DNA from: Rhabdophis nuchalis
Lineage: Eukaryota > Chordata > Lepidosauria > Squamata > Natricidae
DNA: 64,000 nucleotides
Direction: 5' to 3'
Assembly (NCBI GenBank): GCA_039707465.1
Contig: CM077643.1
Coordinates: forward strand, 63,676,605-63,740,604
Shown here: positions 1 to 10,074 of the stretch, one piece after another
Numbering within the stretch: position 1 is the stretch's first letter
How the letters are laid out: the number at the start of each line of letters is the position of its first letter
The notes under the pieces: generated by a model
Database searches by the model: none
Told to the model about the DNA's origin: nothing
Seen by the model: the letters and a program-made list of their open reading frames with translations, nothing else
Program-made: the position numbers and the translations under genes

Positions 1-346
1 CAGTATATGTTATGATAAAAAGGACTGCATATATTTGTTACAGAATATTATAGAATATATAGAATATATATCAGAATATTAACATAGGAATATAGACTTC
101 TGTTATAGTGCTCCACTTCAAATTCCCCTTCCTCTTATTTATAATAATAATCATCATCATATTATGTATTATAGTATAATGTAAGATTCTTGTTGCTATT
201 GATAGAAGATGATTGGTAAGAAAGGGAGAATTTGAAATTCATAAGCCTCTTGAAAATACATAGAACTTTGAAGCTGCATCCTGTGCATATTTACAAGGGA
301 GTAAGACATGCAACACAATATTACTTATATCTAAGTAAGTAGGCAT
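1..346. other. AT-rich intronic sequence
   Basis: This is AT-rich sequence with short tandem AATATA-like runs near positions 45-95. I see no coding exon, RNA gene or recognisable transposon. By position it lies in the ITPK1 intron upstream of the first exon in the window. Confidence 0.5.
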
Positions 347-642
347 TTAGATTTAGATTTTATTAAACTTATATACCACAGCCCTCTCCCATAAGGGACT
401 CGGGGCGGTGCACAGGTGATTAAAATGGATATAAACATCTATTCAAAAATAAATAAGTCGTAAATAGTCAATATAAAATCCTATTAAATAAACAACACCC
501 TGTGCTAAAATCAATTTAAAACCCACTTATTAAAACTATAAATTAATTTAAAATCAGTCGGTAAAATAGTCTCGGAAATTAGGCCAGGCCAGCTAGATGG
601 AAGAAGTGTGTCTTTAGACGTTGGCGGAAGAGGCGGAGGTAG
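347..642 (-). mobile_element. L2-clade LINE, 5'-truncated 3' end
   Basis: Read on the minus strand, this matches the last ORF2 codons and 3' UTR of the larger L2 copies in this window (10075-13427 and 44305-47640). It has the segment encoding CRLFRQRL-like residues, the 'ctgtgctaaaa' stretch, the conserved GGGGCGG box and a short TTTAGA-type tail at the left end. The 5' side stops near 642, which is typical 5' truncation after target-primed reverse transcription. Confidence 0.85.
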
Positions 643-3404
643 AACTTTTGAACTTATTGAACATTTAACTCCCCCTCCCTTCATTTTCAAGCAATTCTTA
701 TGAAAGAGTAAGCAAATTATTTTTACCTCTGCAGTTCTTTTGGCACCTGGCAAGCAAGGCTTACGTGCTATTTAAATTTGTTTTCTAGGCTCAATTTTAA
801 AAGAAAATTAGAAGCAGCAAATGGGTGGAAATATACTTGTAGCCATAATGAATACAGGTTTATTTACAGTCAGTAAATAAACTGCTTGATTAATCATTAA
901 TGCATCTGATTACATCATATTCCACAATATTGTGGAATTTCCTCTATGTAGGCTTAATCCAGTAATATTTTGGGGACAGATGCTAAAACCTCTCCATAGG
1001 ATTTTGTTTATTGATGTGCCAAGTCACACTGGTCCTGTATATGTAAGGCCTCCTGACTATGCAGCTGTGTAGTTACATATATAGGCAGCTTCTAATGCTG
1101 TTCTCAAAATCTTACCTATTTCTCACCTCCAAAGTGATGATTTAACAGTTGTGTATTTAACAGTTGAAAAGAAAATGAGAATATTTTGCAATGAAATAAT
1201 ACAATGCTCTAAAGTCTTAGCGCCCCTATAGAAAAATTATAAACTAGATTAATATGACATTCCACTTTCAAGAGGCAGCAGGAAATTTCTATGTTCAAAT
1301 GAGGATTTGCCTGATATTGGAATATGATTTTTAAATACTTATGGTGTAGAATCCTTTTCCTGATTCTTTTTCTGTACAGTCATTACCCACCATCCTCCTA
1401 ATAATAGTTTTTATTCGTTCTTAGCTGGTCTCATCTATCTATCTTTTCAAGTGGTTGGAAGATGATGGATGGATGGATGGATGGATGGATGGATGGATGG
1501 ATGGATGGACGGACAGACAGTAGAATAATTGTGTTCACTCATTGTAATAAGCTTGTTTAAACCATAGTTTGTAAAATAAACCAAGTACACTAAACGAAAT
1601 AAATCACCTTATGGATTGCCATGCATTTAATTACTTAATTTAATTTAGATGCCCCTCTCCCTTGGAAAATCTGACTTTATTTTGTAGGCTTTAGGTTATT
1701 GTTACTCAATTCCCCATTCTAATACGTAACTGATAACTTGATATACATTGCAGCGGTAATACAAAACTCAACTTCATGACTGTTTTCATTCATTCCAGGT
1801 TTGTGTGTCTGTGTAAATCACATAAATGAATTTAAACTGGTGAGGGATAAAAGTATAATTTCCACAAGTGGAAAACCCTATGGAAGCTATTGGAATATAA
1901 CTTATAATAAGCAGTAGCCTCGTAACAGTATTAGTGGCCCTATGCTTTTCCCCAAGTTATTTACAGGAATTCCTTATTAAGTCTCTATTCCTGATGGGTG
2001 AAAACCACTTAATTTCTATATTTTTCCTTTTTCATTTTAGACATATAGAGCTGACACTAATAATAGTTATTTTTCCATTTTGTAATACATTTATATACCA
2101 CATGGTTTCTGTGGAAGAGCTTTGATATAATGGATAGTGAGACAGGACAGCATCTACATTTAACAAATAAAAGCTTCCCATTTGGCTCCTTCAACAATAT
2201 TTTACACTTATTTATCTCTGTTATTTAGTAGAAACATAACTATAGTTTAAGATAGTTTAAGTTTTTGTTTTTGTAATTAATATATGAAGTTATGATATAC
2301 ACTTGGAGAAATTTTGTTTTTCAAAATCCTTAATTCAGTAGGAAATTTATTAATGGTATGTATTCTATGAGACCATCATAGTTTGTCAGGCAACAGCCAT
2401 GGTCACATGTCATTTAAGCCACAACAATGGTGGATATAAACATGTTCTAAATAATCAACTTGTAGTTGTCTCCTGCCTCAATCACAGAGTTTCAAAATCT
2501 TGTCCATCAAGTTTAGTAAGTGTGTTGTATGCTAACTATAAAAATAAGATAGGCAAGACAGGACTAGGGAAAACCATTCTGTCAATTTAGATCAAGTGTC
2601 TTCCAAAGCCCTTTAAGAGACTAGTTAAGGAACTTTTGAAGAAGAAAATCAGGAGAAAAAAATCTAGAATGTAAATAATGGAACATGAACCTATGTGTAG
2701 AATTTAACCTTAGCTTCACTCTTGTCTGGAGTAAAAAAGACTAATCTTGCTGAGTCATGTCCATAAGCCTTCTGATGAGTAAACCAATCCCTGAATAAAG
2801 GATTAAGTGTCCAGTTAGCCAGGTTTTCCACTATGACTGGTGTGAAGCCTGTATCTAGCCAAGCAGAATTAGAGGCAGTTGGAGCATTTATGACACATTC
2901 ATGTTTACTGCATGGCTTGACTTGATATCCAAATGAAGTATTTTGTAGTTCATATAGCTAAAGTAAACATGAACACAATTTTGGTTTATTTTATTTTGGA
3001 ATTAATTTTTGTTAACTGCCTTGAATATTCATTGTTTGTAACTATTTCAGAAAACTTCAGCATGAAATATAGATAGGAAAATAACAAAGTTATGCTTTGC
3101 ACACACAATATTTCAAGTTCAGCATTCAGGACCCCAACTGAAATGTTAAGAAGTGTCTACAGTGCTATAAAATACTCTGTGCTGTAGGGTCTACAAATCT
3201 CTTGTCTGAATCACCCTTACCCCTCTAGCTTTGATGATTCCAGATAATGATAATCTACAAATCCCATGCTTGCCTGACAGCAGCTTTGTTTATAAAGTAG
3301 TTCATGGTTTGTAGGTGAATGTTCCATGCAGAAGTCATTATTATATGGTATGTAAATTCCGCTTGAGAGATTCCCTAAGTTCAATTATGCCCCATAAGTA
3401 TTTC
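643..3404. other. intron, nothing recognised except a microsatellite
   Basis: This is intronic AT-rich DNA. The short open frames here (about 60 codons) have no recognisable domain or biased composition and I do not regard them as genes. The only clear feature is the tetranucleotide repeat at 1464-1520. Confidence 0.5.
1464..1520. repeat. (GGAT)n microsatellite
   Basis: About eleven tandem GATG/GGAT units are followed by degenerate GGAC and AGAC units, so the array is pure on its left and decaying on its right. Confidence 0.95.
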
Positions 3405-3495
3405 CTTCAAAATTTATTTTATTTATTTATAACATTTATTGGCTGCCCATCTTACCACACAACTCTGAGTGGCTTAACAATAGTAAGTTTCTTCC
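3405..3495 (-). mobile_element. L2-type retroposon 3' tail
   Basis: On the minus strand this reads as a short 3' terminal piece with a 'ccactcagagt' box, a 'gggcagccaataaatg' segment and a terminal (AAATA)n tail. This is the usual layout of L2-related LINE and SINE 3' ends in squamates. It is too short to assign to a family. Confidence 0.45.
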
Positions 3496-3534
3496 CCAAA
3501 CCACCAAAACCTTAGACTGTCTACTGTCGATCTC

Positions 3535-3700
3535 ACCCCATGGTCTTTAAGGGATGTGCATAATTGCACCAGCGTGCCTTCCATCCCTGTCCTAATATTC
3601 CATTGTATTTGTATTCATTTCATGTATTCATAATCATATCTATACATATCTGTTATCTAATTCATGCTTGAATAAATAAATACAATGAAATAAATATACT
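3535..3700 (+). mobile_element. possible LINE/SINE 3' end with AAATA tail
   Basis: A GC-richer segment around 3550-3595 is followed by AT-rich sequence ending in repeated AAATA units near 3670-3700. The layout resembles the 3' end of a retroposon. I cannot name the family and give this low weight. Confidence 0.35.
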
Positions 3701-3892
3701 AAAAACACAAATAAGTTAATACACGCCAAGGGCTACAATCCAATTAAAGATGGGGAAGGTGGGACCAGGGTGAGAGGGAGGTGGAAAATATTCTTAATTA
3801 AGTTATTGGGAAATAAAGTAATATCAGAAGGGCAGATTTAGAACTTTATAGAATAATCTTCTTTTTCTCTTCCATTATCACGTTTTTCTCAG

Positions 3893-4018
3893 CTCGACCT
3901 TACCAAACGAATAGAAGATCAGGGCCCATTAGATGTGATCATACATAAACTGACAGATGTCCTAATCGAAGCTGACCAAAATGACAGCCAATCATTGGAG
4001 TTGGTTCATAGGTTCCAG
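3893..4018 (+). CDS. ITPK1: ITPK1 internal coding exon (about residues 41-82)
   Basis: This is an exon of inositol-tetrakisphosphate 1-kinase, an ATP-grasp enzyme that phosphorylates inositol tris- and tetrakisphosphates in the route to IP5 and IP6. The exon is 126 bp, exactly 42 codons, in phase 0 at both ends. It follows a pyrimidine tract and AG at 3891-3892 and ends at a GTGAGT donor at 4019. The translation starts LDLTKRIEDQGPLDVIIHKL and ends ELVHRFQ, nearly the same as human residues 41-82 as I recall them (the start is slightly diverged). This is part of the N-terminal domain before the ATP-grasp core. The flanking exon upstream (about residues 1-40) is not in the window. There is no stop or frameshift. 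Confidence 0.96.
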
Positions 4019-4350
4019 GTGAGTAGTATTTATTATATGCAATTGCCAGCTACGTTATCTGTTCAATCCCTCTGCAAACAATTCTTTTAGGACACATTAA
4101 ATTGCCTAAAAATATTTTATGTAAAGAAAGAATACAGAACGTGTTCTTGACCTTAATGGTAAAGGAGCTAACACTACTGAATCTTCCTCTCCTGAAAAAT
4201 TTCATGTTGCCATAGATTTAAAAACACATCTTTCAAAAACAATGAAAAAGTGTAACATGAGTAAATAAAGCAAACGTGCAAAGAAATGCAAAGCACACAT
4301 TAAAAACTACTGCATTACTGTCTGCAATATAATTTTGTATAAGATAGCAC

Positions 4351-4621
4351 CAGGGGTTGGTTATTGTCAGTTTTACTTCCGGTATGCAACCCCCGCGTGA
4401 GCGTTATTCAATGGAAATTGTTTTGCGTGCATGCTCAGAACAATTTACAGTGAACTGCGCACATGCAGTCATTAAAATTCAACATGGTGGCGACATCAAC
4501 GGCAGTGAGGGAACTGGTTCGGGGCGTGTCAGGCCAGGGTCGCTGCCGCTTCTGTGACCTAGGCCTGAATTCCACTACCGGTTCAGTCGAACCAGGCCAA
4601 ACCGGCAGCAACCCACTTCTG
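4351..4621. mobile_element. hAT-type MITE
   Basis: The ends are imperfect inverted repeats: CAGGGGTTGG at the left, and a right end that reads CAGAAGTGGGTTGCTGCCGG on the minus strand. The flanking 8-mers GATAGCAC (4343-4350) and GGTAGCAT (4622-4629) match at six of eight positions, consistent with an old 8-bp hAT target duplication. The right terminus resembles that of the element at 41528-41776. No transposase is encoded. Confidence 0.7.
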
Positions 4622-4970
4622 GGTAGCATTGTTGTATAGAGGCAATGCCTTGGTCAAACAATTTTGCTCCAAGTTTCAGATGGGGCGAATGTATTCTCTG
4701 CAAGCAAAAATAAATATTAAGTTCAAAAAAAGCATACTACCAAAATCCATGTACCTCTGTAAGTTATAATATGCTATTAATATCCCTGGCTTAATATCTG
4801 GCAATATGCATAATCTAAAGGACACCTCAATGTAAGGAAAATGTTGATGTCTGAAGAGGCACAATGTTGGCAATGGCCAGGAGAGCCTTTTGTCAGCTCC
4901 GGTATGTTCATCAACAGCCAACATTAATCTTAGTTAATGAAGACAGCTTAAAAATGTGACTCTTAGATCA

Positions 4971-5091
4971 CAGGTGTCAAACTCGATCGTGTCACATGAC
5001 ATATTGTAAGTTCTTTTGCCTTTGCGAAGCCGATGTGGGTGTGGGCATGGCCTGCGCCTGACACATCCAGGCCGTCAGTTTGACACCCATG
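4971..5091. mobile_element. short hAT-like MITE (GGTGTCAAACT ends)
   Basis: The left end CAGGTGTCAAACTCG and right end CAGTTTGACACCCATG are inverted repeats, the same terminal motif as the element at 17170-17609. It is only about 120 bp long. I could not find a matching target duplication, so it may be an internal deletion derivative or may have decayed flanks. Confidence 0.65.
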
Positions 5092-6509
5092 ACCATGTTT
5101 AAGGAGTTAGACACTCTAAATGCATTATCAAACACAATTTTACATCAGTTGAATTGGTTATCAATTCAAATTGTTTATGTTAGTCTTAAATCTCTAAAGA
5201 GTTTGGAACCTATTACCAACATTCATTTATATGACATTGCAAATACATTAATTTCTTTTTCAGGATCTGCTAATAAAATCTATTACACAAAGAACAAAAT
5301 TGTCTTGATCCAATATTTATGGAATTCAATTGCAGTTGATTTAACTCCATATATAAGCATCTTTAAAAAGATCTTCAACATTTTTTGTTTCATTACTGTC
5401 ATTTCTTAAGGGTTTATATGACATGCATGAGTCATAGAATTTTTATCTCATAATTTCTGATATATCCAACATATCTTATCTCAGGGACTTTAGTCCTTGG
5501 CTCAGAAATGTTAGAGTGATATTGTGAGAGCTTGGCTGTAAAACTGTCTTGAATAAATAAGATTTAAAATGAGTAGTTCTTCCCTTAAGACTAACAGTAA
5601 TAATCATGAAGTTATACTGTCTAAGCAAAAGAAAAATTAACTAGGCCAGGTAATTAAAAACATAAGTTACTTATCTTTAAAACACAAAATGAACGTATGA
5701 CTAGTTTCTTGTATTCTTTTTAAGAGGCACAGTTTGTACGAATAATATATGACCTAGATTGAATGTTTTGGCAAATTTTGTTCTTTTCTTTCCTCTCTTT
5801 TTCTTTTTGGACCATATTGTAGAGACACACTTCAAGGTGAAATGTACTTAAATGAAGAACTATTCAAAATAATATCCACAATTGGGTAATATTTTAGGAA
5901 TAAAGTCAGTAAAATTGTTATTCATAGTTATTATTCTGCTTTGTTTTTCAAAGTAGATTTCTCTATATTGCATTGTGTGACATATTTGGATAGGCCCTGG
6001 GCTCATTATTAATAAATCAAATTATATTTTGATTATGTCACATGAATTAATAAAACAGTGACCCATCCTATTTTTAAGAGTCAGCACCTTCATTGGTCTA
6101 AAGCTTACCACTGGAATTAGGGAGCCCCCCCAAAAATGAGGAGCCTGTCAAATGTATGTAGTTAGACTGCACTCTCCCATCTTTTTATTATAGTATTATA
6201 TTTTTAAATTTGTTTTTAATTATTTTAATTGATTTTAATAGTGGAAGGCTATAGCGTTATGGCAGTGATGGGTAAAGGAAAATATGGGAGAAGGAGTTGG
6301 CCACTCTTGGGCAACATAGGACTGTTGTCTTGTGCCAGTTTTGCATTCCAGTTCCTTGGTCTCAACTCCGGCACCTTTTCAGCAGACATTCAATGACCCT
6401 GGCTTTTGACTACTGCTACTGAATTCTAGGTAATTTTGTAATAAGACCTCCTTCATTAGTGATTTAATGGAGGGGGTCAGCTTGTCATGTATCACCATTT
6501 CTGGAACGT
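5092..6509. other. intron, nothing recognised
   Basis: This is AT-rich intronic DNA. The 109-codon frame at 5080-5409 has no domain, is rich in AT-biased residues (I, N, K, L, S) and begins inside the MITE end, so I treat it as chance. Confidence 0.5.
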
Positions 6510-7660
6510 GATTGCTCTTTTGGAGATATGCCCAACTGGGTTTCAGGTATGGCATCAGCCAGGTGCTGTTGTCATCCAGGAATCTCTTACAGCTTTCTGG
6601 AATGCTGCCCCACAGGTCCCCAGATGTAAGATCTTGTTCATTAAGTTGGTTTCTAAAGATCAGTTGGAATTTTTACTGTTGTACAATCCTCTCTGCTGCA
6701 TAACAACTTCTCTTTCTGAACTCCATTTCTCAGTTGGCAGTGAAGTTCCCCAAACTTGGTTCAGGGACACTTTAATCTTCCTTCTCTGGGAATGGGGTCT
6801 GAAATGTTTTGAGAGTTCATGGCCACCATGATCACCATGGGCCTATCCCAGATCATCCAGAGCCCAACATGGGACAGGGAGCTCACAGCAGATCTGTTGT
6901 TCCTTCCAGAGCAGTGGCTATATGATCTGAAGGGGAGTGAGTTCTTGGTGTCTCTCATCACAATCATATCATGCCCTGATTTCCATGGGATTCTGTAATG
7001 CAAGTGCCCACTGCATAGAGGCTGGACTCATTAGACTAGTGATGGCTAACCTTTTTTGGCTCGCGTGCCAAAAGCGGGGGGAGCGCAGGGAGGTCGTGTG
7101 TAGGCGTGCCACACCCATAATGCTATGTGCACAACCCCCTGCTTTTGGCGCACTTTTTTCGCCCTCCACATGCTCCAGAGGCTTTCTAGGAGCCTGGGAA
7201 GGGTGAAAATAGCCTCCCCCCCCACTTCCAGAGGCTTCAGGAGATTCCCTGAAGCCTCCAGAGGGTGAAAAACAGCCTCAAAAGAAGGCCTAAATCAGCT
7301 GGCCAGCACACACAAGCGTGCTGAAGCTGACAGGGCAATGCCTTGCATTGCCCTAAGAAATGGTTCCGCGTGCCACCTGTGGCATCCGTGCCATAGGTTC
7401 ACCATCACTACATTAGACTAATCCAGCCCTGGTGACTGATGGACCTGGATGGGTTTCAGAAGGAATTGGAGGTTGTTCTTGCTAATCTGCTGCATGGTTG
7501 TAATGGAATGTGTGAATAACCTTGGAGGATGAGGGAAGAGATACTGTCTAGGAAACATTCAGATAAGAAGAGCAGGAAGCCTCAAGTAAATCAAATGTTG
7601 GAGGAAGAAAGTTAGGAAGTGCCCATCCTAATTGAATAGGCTGATAAATGTAATGGCAGG
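6510..7660 (+). pseudogene. degraded L2-clade endonuclease relic, split by a MITE
   Basis: Several separated pieces match the endonuclease region of the younger L2 copies in this window, in the same order. CPTGFQVWHQPGA near 6530 corresponds to CPPGYRAFHQPRA. LLLYNPLCCITTSLSEL near 6680 corresponds to the LVVYLAPRY...LPELL region. FMATMITMGLSQII near 6815 corresponds to FMASMTAMDLTQV. A DLDGFQKEL segment near 7445 corresponds to MDPDGFQ. Frame changes and stops show that it is dead and much older than the 10075 copy. The MITE at 7037-7410 inserted into it. The outer limits are approximate. Confidence 0.7.
7037..7410. mobile_element. hAT-type MITE with exact 8-bp target duplication
   Basis: The termini TAGTGATGGCTAACCT and AGGTTCACCATCACTA are inverted repeats. 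The element is flanked on both sides by the identical 8-mer CATTAGAC (7029-7036 and 7411-7418), the length hAT transposases produce. The interior is GC-rich with inverted 'agcctccagagg'-like segments, and there is no coding capacity. It interrupts the L2 relic, so it is younger than that relic. Confidence 0.92.
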
Positions 7661-7679
7661 TTGGTTATCCCAAAGGTGA

Positions 7680-8745
7680 TTTTTTTTTAAAGGCAACTTG
7701 GACTTTGTTTTTTCTTGAAGATGTTTTGCTTCTCATCCAAGAAGTTTTTTTCAGTTTTGACTGAAAGGATGGAAGGACTTACATTCTTTGCAGTCATCTG
7801 TTCGTTAGCATACTTTCTGAGAGTTGTTGAGGCCACTTGGATCTGTACCATCAGGGTCACCTGAATAGTACAAATGGGTGTGGGACCTTCTTGGAACTCC
7901 TGAAAGGGCTGTGTTGTAAACAGGATATAGGGTGATGTCGTATTCCTACCCCTCTATTGAGAGGCGGATGTTCATTTTTAATGTAGATGGCTTCTTTGAC
8001 CATCTCCTTCAAACCAATGGTCCTCACTGTCCAGAAGGTGGGCATTGCTGTCTTCAAAAGAGTGACTTTTGTCTTTCAAATGCAAATAGACTGCAGAATC
8101 TTGTTTTAATGGGTTTGTTCTCCTATGTTGTACCATTTGATTGTGAAGTGGTTTTTTGTTTCTCTAAAGTACAGATCTACACACATCTCACTGCATATAT
8201 CACATTGTTCAGTTTGTGTTTGGGTATTTTATCCGTGGGGTGGACAAGTCTCTGCCTTAGTGTAATTTTGGGTTTAAAGTGCACATATATTTTGAGTTGA
8301 TTGAAAATCTTCCTGAGCTTTTCTGATATTCCTGCAAAGTATGAAATGACAAAGTTGCTTCTGTTGTGAAGAAACTCCTACTGGGTCTTTTTTTTTGGAT
8401 TTGATAGAGGCCCAGTTGAGATAGCCACAGGTTCTGAAGGTTTCCTTGAAGTATTTTAGTTCTTTTTCTATTCCATCTTTTCTGGTAGGCAATCTTTCAG
8501 CCTGGTGGTGTAGAGTTCCGAACATTCCCTTTTTGTGTTCCAGTGGGTGGTGAGAATTAAAATATAAATATTGATCTCCGTGTGCAGGCTTTCTGTTAAT
8601 TTCAGTAGTAAGGCTTCTGTCTTCCTTAAGGTATACTGCACAATCCAGAGAGGCCAGAGTATTTTCCTTAACATCTTTCCGAGTGAACGTAATCTGTCCA
8701 CAGAGTTGATGTGTTTGGTGAAGGCTTCCAATTCCTATGTTTTAA
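7680..8745 (-). pseudogene. Penelope-like element, 3' part of pol (RT end and GIY-YIG-type region)
   Basis: On the minus strand, overlapping frames give residues I recognise from vertebrate Penelope-like elements. First comes a stretch beginning EAFTKHINSVDRLRSL (from about 8710). Next come HHQAERLPTRKD and CGYLNWASIKSKKK (8274-8525). Last come VKEAIYIKNEHPPLNRGVGI and RHHPISCLQHS (7857-8057), which belong to the C-terminal endonuclease region of these elements. A 'cttcttggatgagaagc'-like segment near 7720-7745 is the usual 3' UTR. Frame changes between blocks show a dead copy. The family is known for combining a telomerase-like reverse transcriptase with a GIY-YIG endonuclease. Sequence upstream of about 8745 is replaced by a MITE. 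Confidence 0.82.
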
Positions 8746-8749
8746 TCTT

Positions 8750-9117
8750 GACCCAAGTATCGTCCCAGCCTCCACTTTTGGCTGCGGCAGCCTCCTGCAG
8801 CCCTCTGCTAGCGAAAATGCAGCTCAGGGGGCCACACGTGGTCCCCTCAAGCTCCATTTTTGTTGGCAGAGGGTGCAGGAGGCCATCATGGCTGAAAACA
8901 GGACCCAGGGGACCGCACACAGGACCTCCCCACTTCATTTTCATTGGCAGAGGGCTGCAGAAGGCCATCACAGCTGAAAACAGAGCTCAGGAGGCCATTT
9001 TTGCTGGCACTCGGGGCACCACAGGCGCCCCCAACACGAGTGATGTCAAGCTGGCCATGCCCCCCAAGGTCAAACACAACACTGATGTGGCCCTCAGTGT
9101 AATTGAGTTGATGTCCC
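8750..9117. mobile_element. hAT-like MITE with internal repeats, truncated at the left end
   Basis: The interior has three rough copies of a block containing CATTTTTGYTGGCAGAGGG and a GCAGGAGGCC motif. The right part, from the 'ggccatgcccccc' segment to 'gagttgatgtccct', aligns with the right end of the element at 17170-17609. The expected left terminus (CAGGGGTGTCAAACTC) is missing. The 191- and 88-codon frames here come from the repeat and are not genes. Confidence 0.65.
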
Positions 9118-10074
9118 TATTGTACTTGAATGCTTTTAAATTATAGAGGATTCTTTTACAAATTCTGCTTAATTCTCATAGAGAATTTTATGAAAGACAT
9201 ACATTTTAAGTAATTTTAGTTTAATTTAACTTCTTACTTCTTCATTCTTGTTTCTTCAATTCATTGGACATTATCTAACACTTTTCAAAAAGCTGTAAAA
9301 AAAAAAAGATAGGTAATGAATTTCCTTGGATTATTTTTCTCCCAGAATAAAAGGATTAAGACAAAAAAGATGAGTTCATCAGTGAATGTTCTCTTTAGAT
9401 CTGCTTTTATCTCCATTAGCAAATAGACATTGGTTGCTGTTGCTTTAATTTAGATGCTAAACGCTTGTATGGCAGCCAATCCCTTTCATTACACGATGTA
9501 TACCATATTCTTCAATATTCCCTAGAATTCACTCTGTGTAGTCTGTAGAATGCTTTTAGTTCAATGACCAGTTCTTTAAGCATTATTGATTTTGCCATTG
9601 CTTCAAATGTACGTTGCCCAGAGCTACAGCTACCTCTGTTCACTTGCTGCTCAGATTTGTGCTCTGTGTTCCTTTTGCTCAAGTGCTCCAACATAATTGC
9701 TTTGCGTTTAATTTGTTCTGAAGAATATTGATCATATTGAATGGAAAAGTACTAGAAAGGGCTTGAAAGGAGGTGTAATAACAATGTTATATTTATTTTA
9801 TTTCAGCAAGTAAAATAAGACTGAGATATAAGAATGAGCCTTTTTCTGTATAAATATTTTAAATATATACTCATTTGTTTCAAATGCAAAGAATTGATGT
9901 TTGTTTGTAGGCTTTCTTTTAAACAAAGTATTGATAATTACTACAGTGTGTATGTTATGATAAAAATAATTTAGAAATACAATTTTTCCTGAGAGAGTTC
10001 ACAAATTTGTACAATTAAATATTTAGAAGTGAAGTTTTGGGTTGATTATAAAACATTGTGTGAATAAATAGTTC
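9118..10074. other. intron, nothing recognised
   Basis: This is AT-rich intronic sequence with no exon or transposon that I can name. A short A-run lies at 9297-9308. Confidence 0.5.

Noticed and set aside
1464..1520. Regular spaced repeats as a possible CRISPR array
   Set aside because: Units are contiguous 4-mers with no spacers in a vertebrate intron, so this is a microsatellite.
5080..5409. 109-codon frame
   Set aside because: It starts inside a MITE terminus, has AT-driven composition and no recognisable motif.
8571..9146. 191-codon open frame on the + strand
   Set aside because: It runs across the antisense of the Penelope-like element and then through the tandem blocks of a MITE. 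It has no domain, and openness follows from GC-rich repeats.
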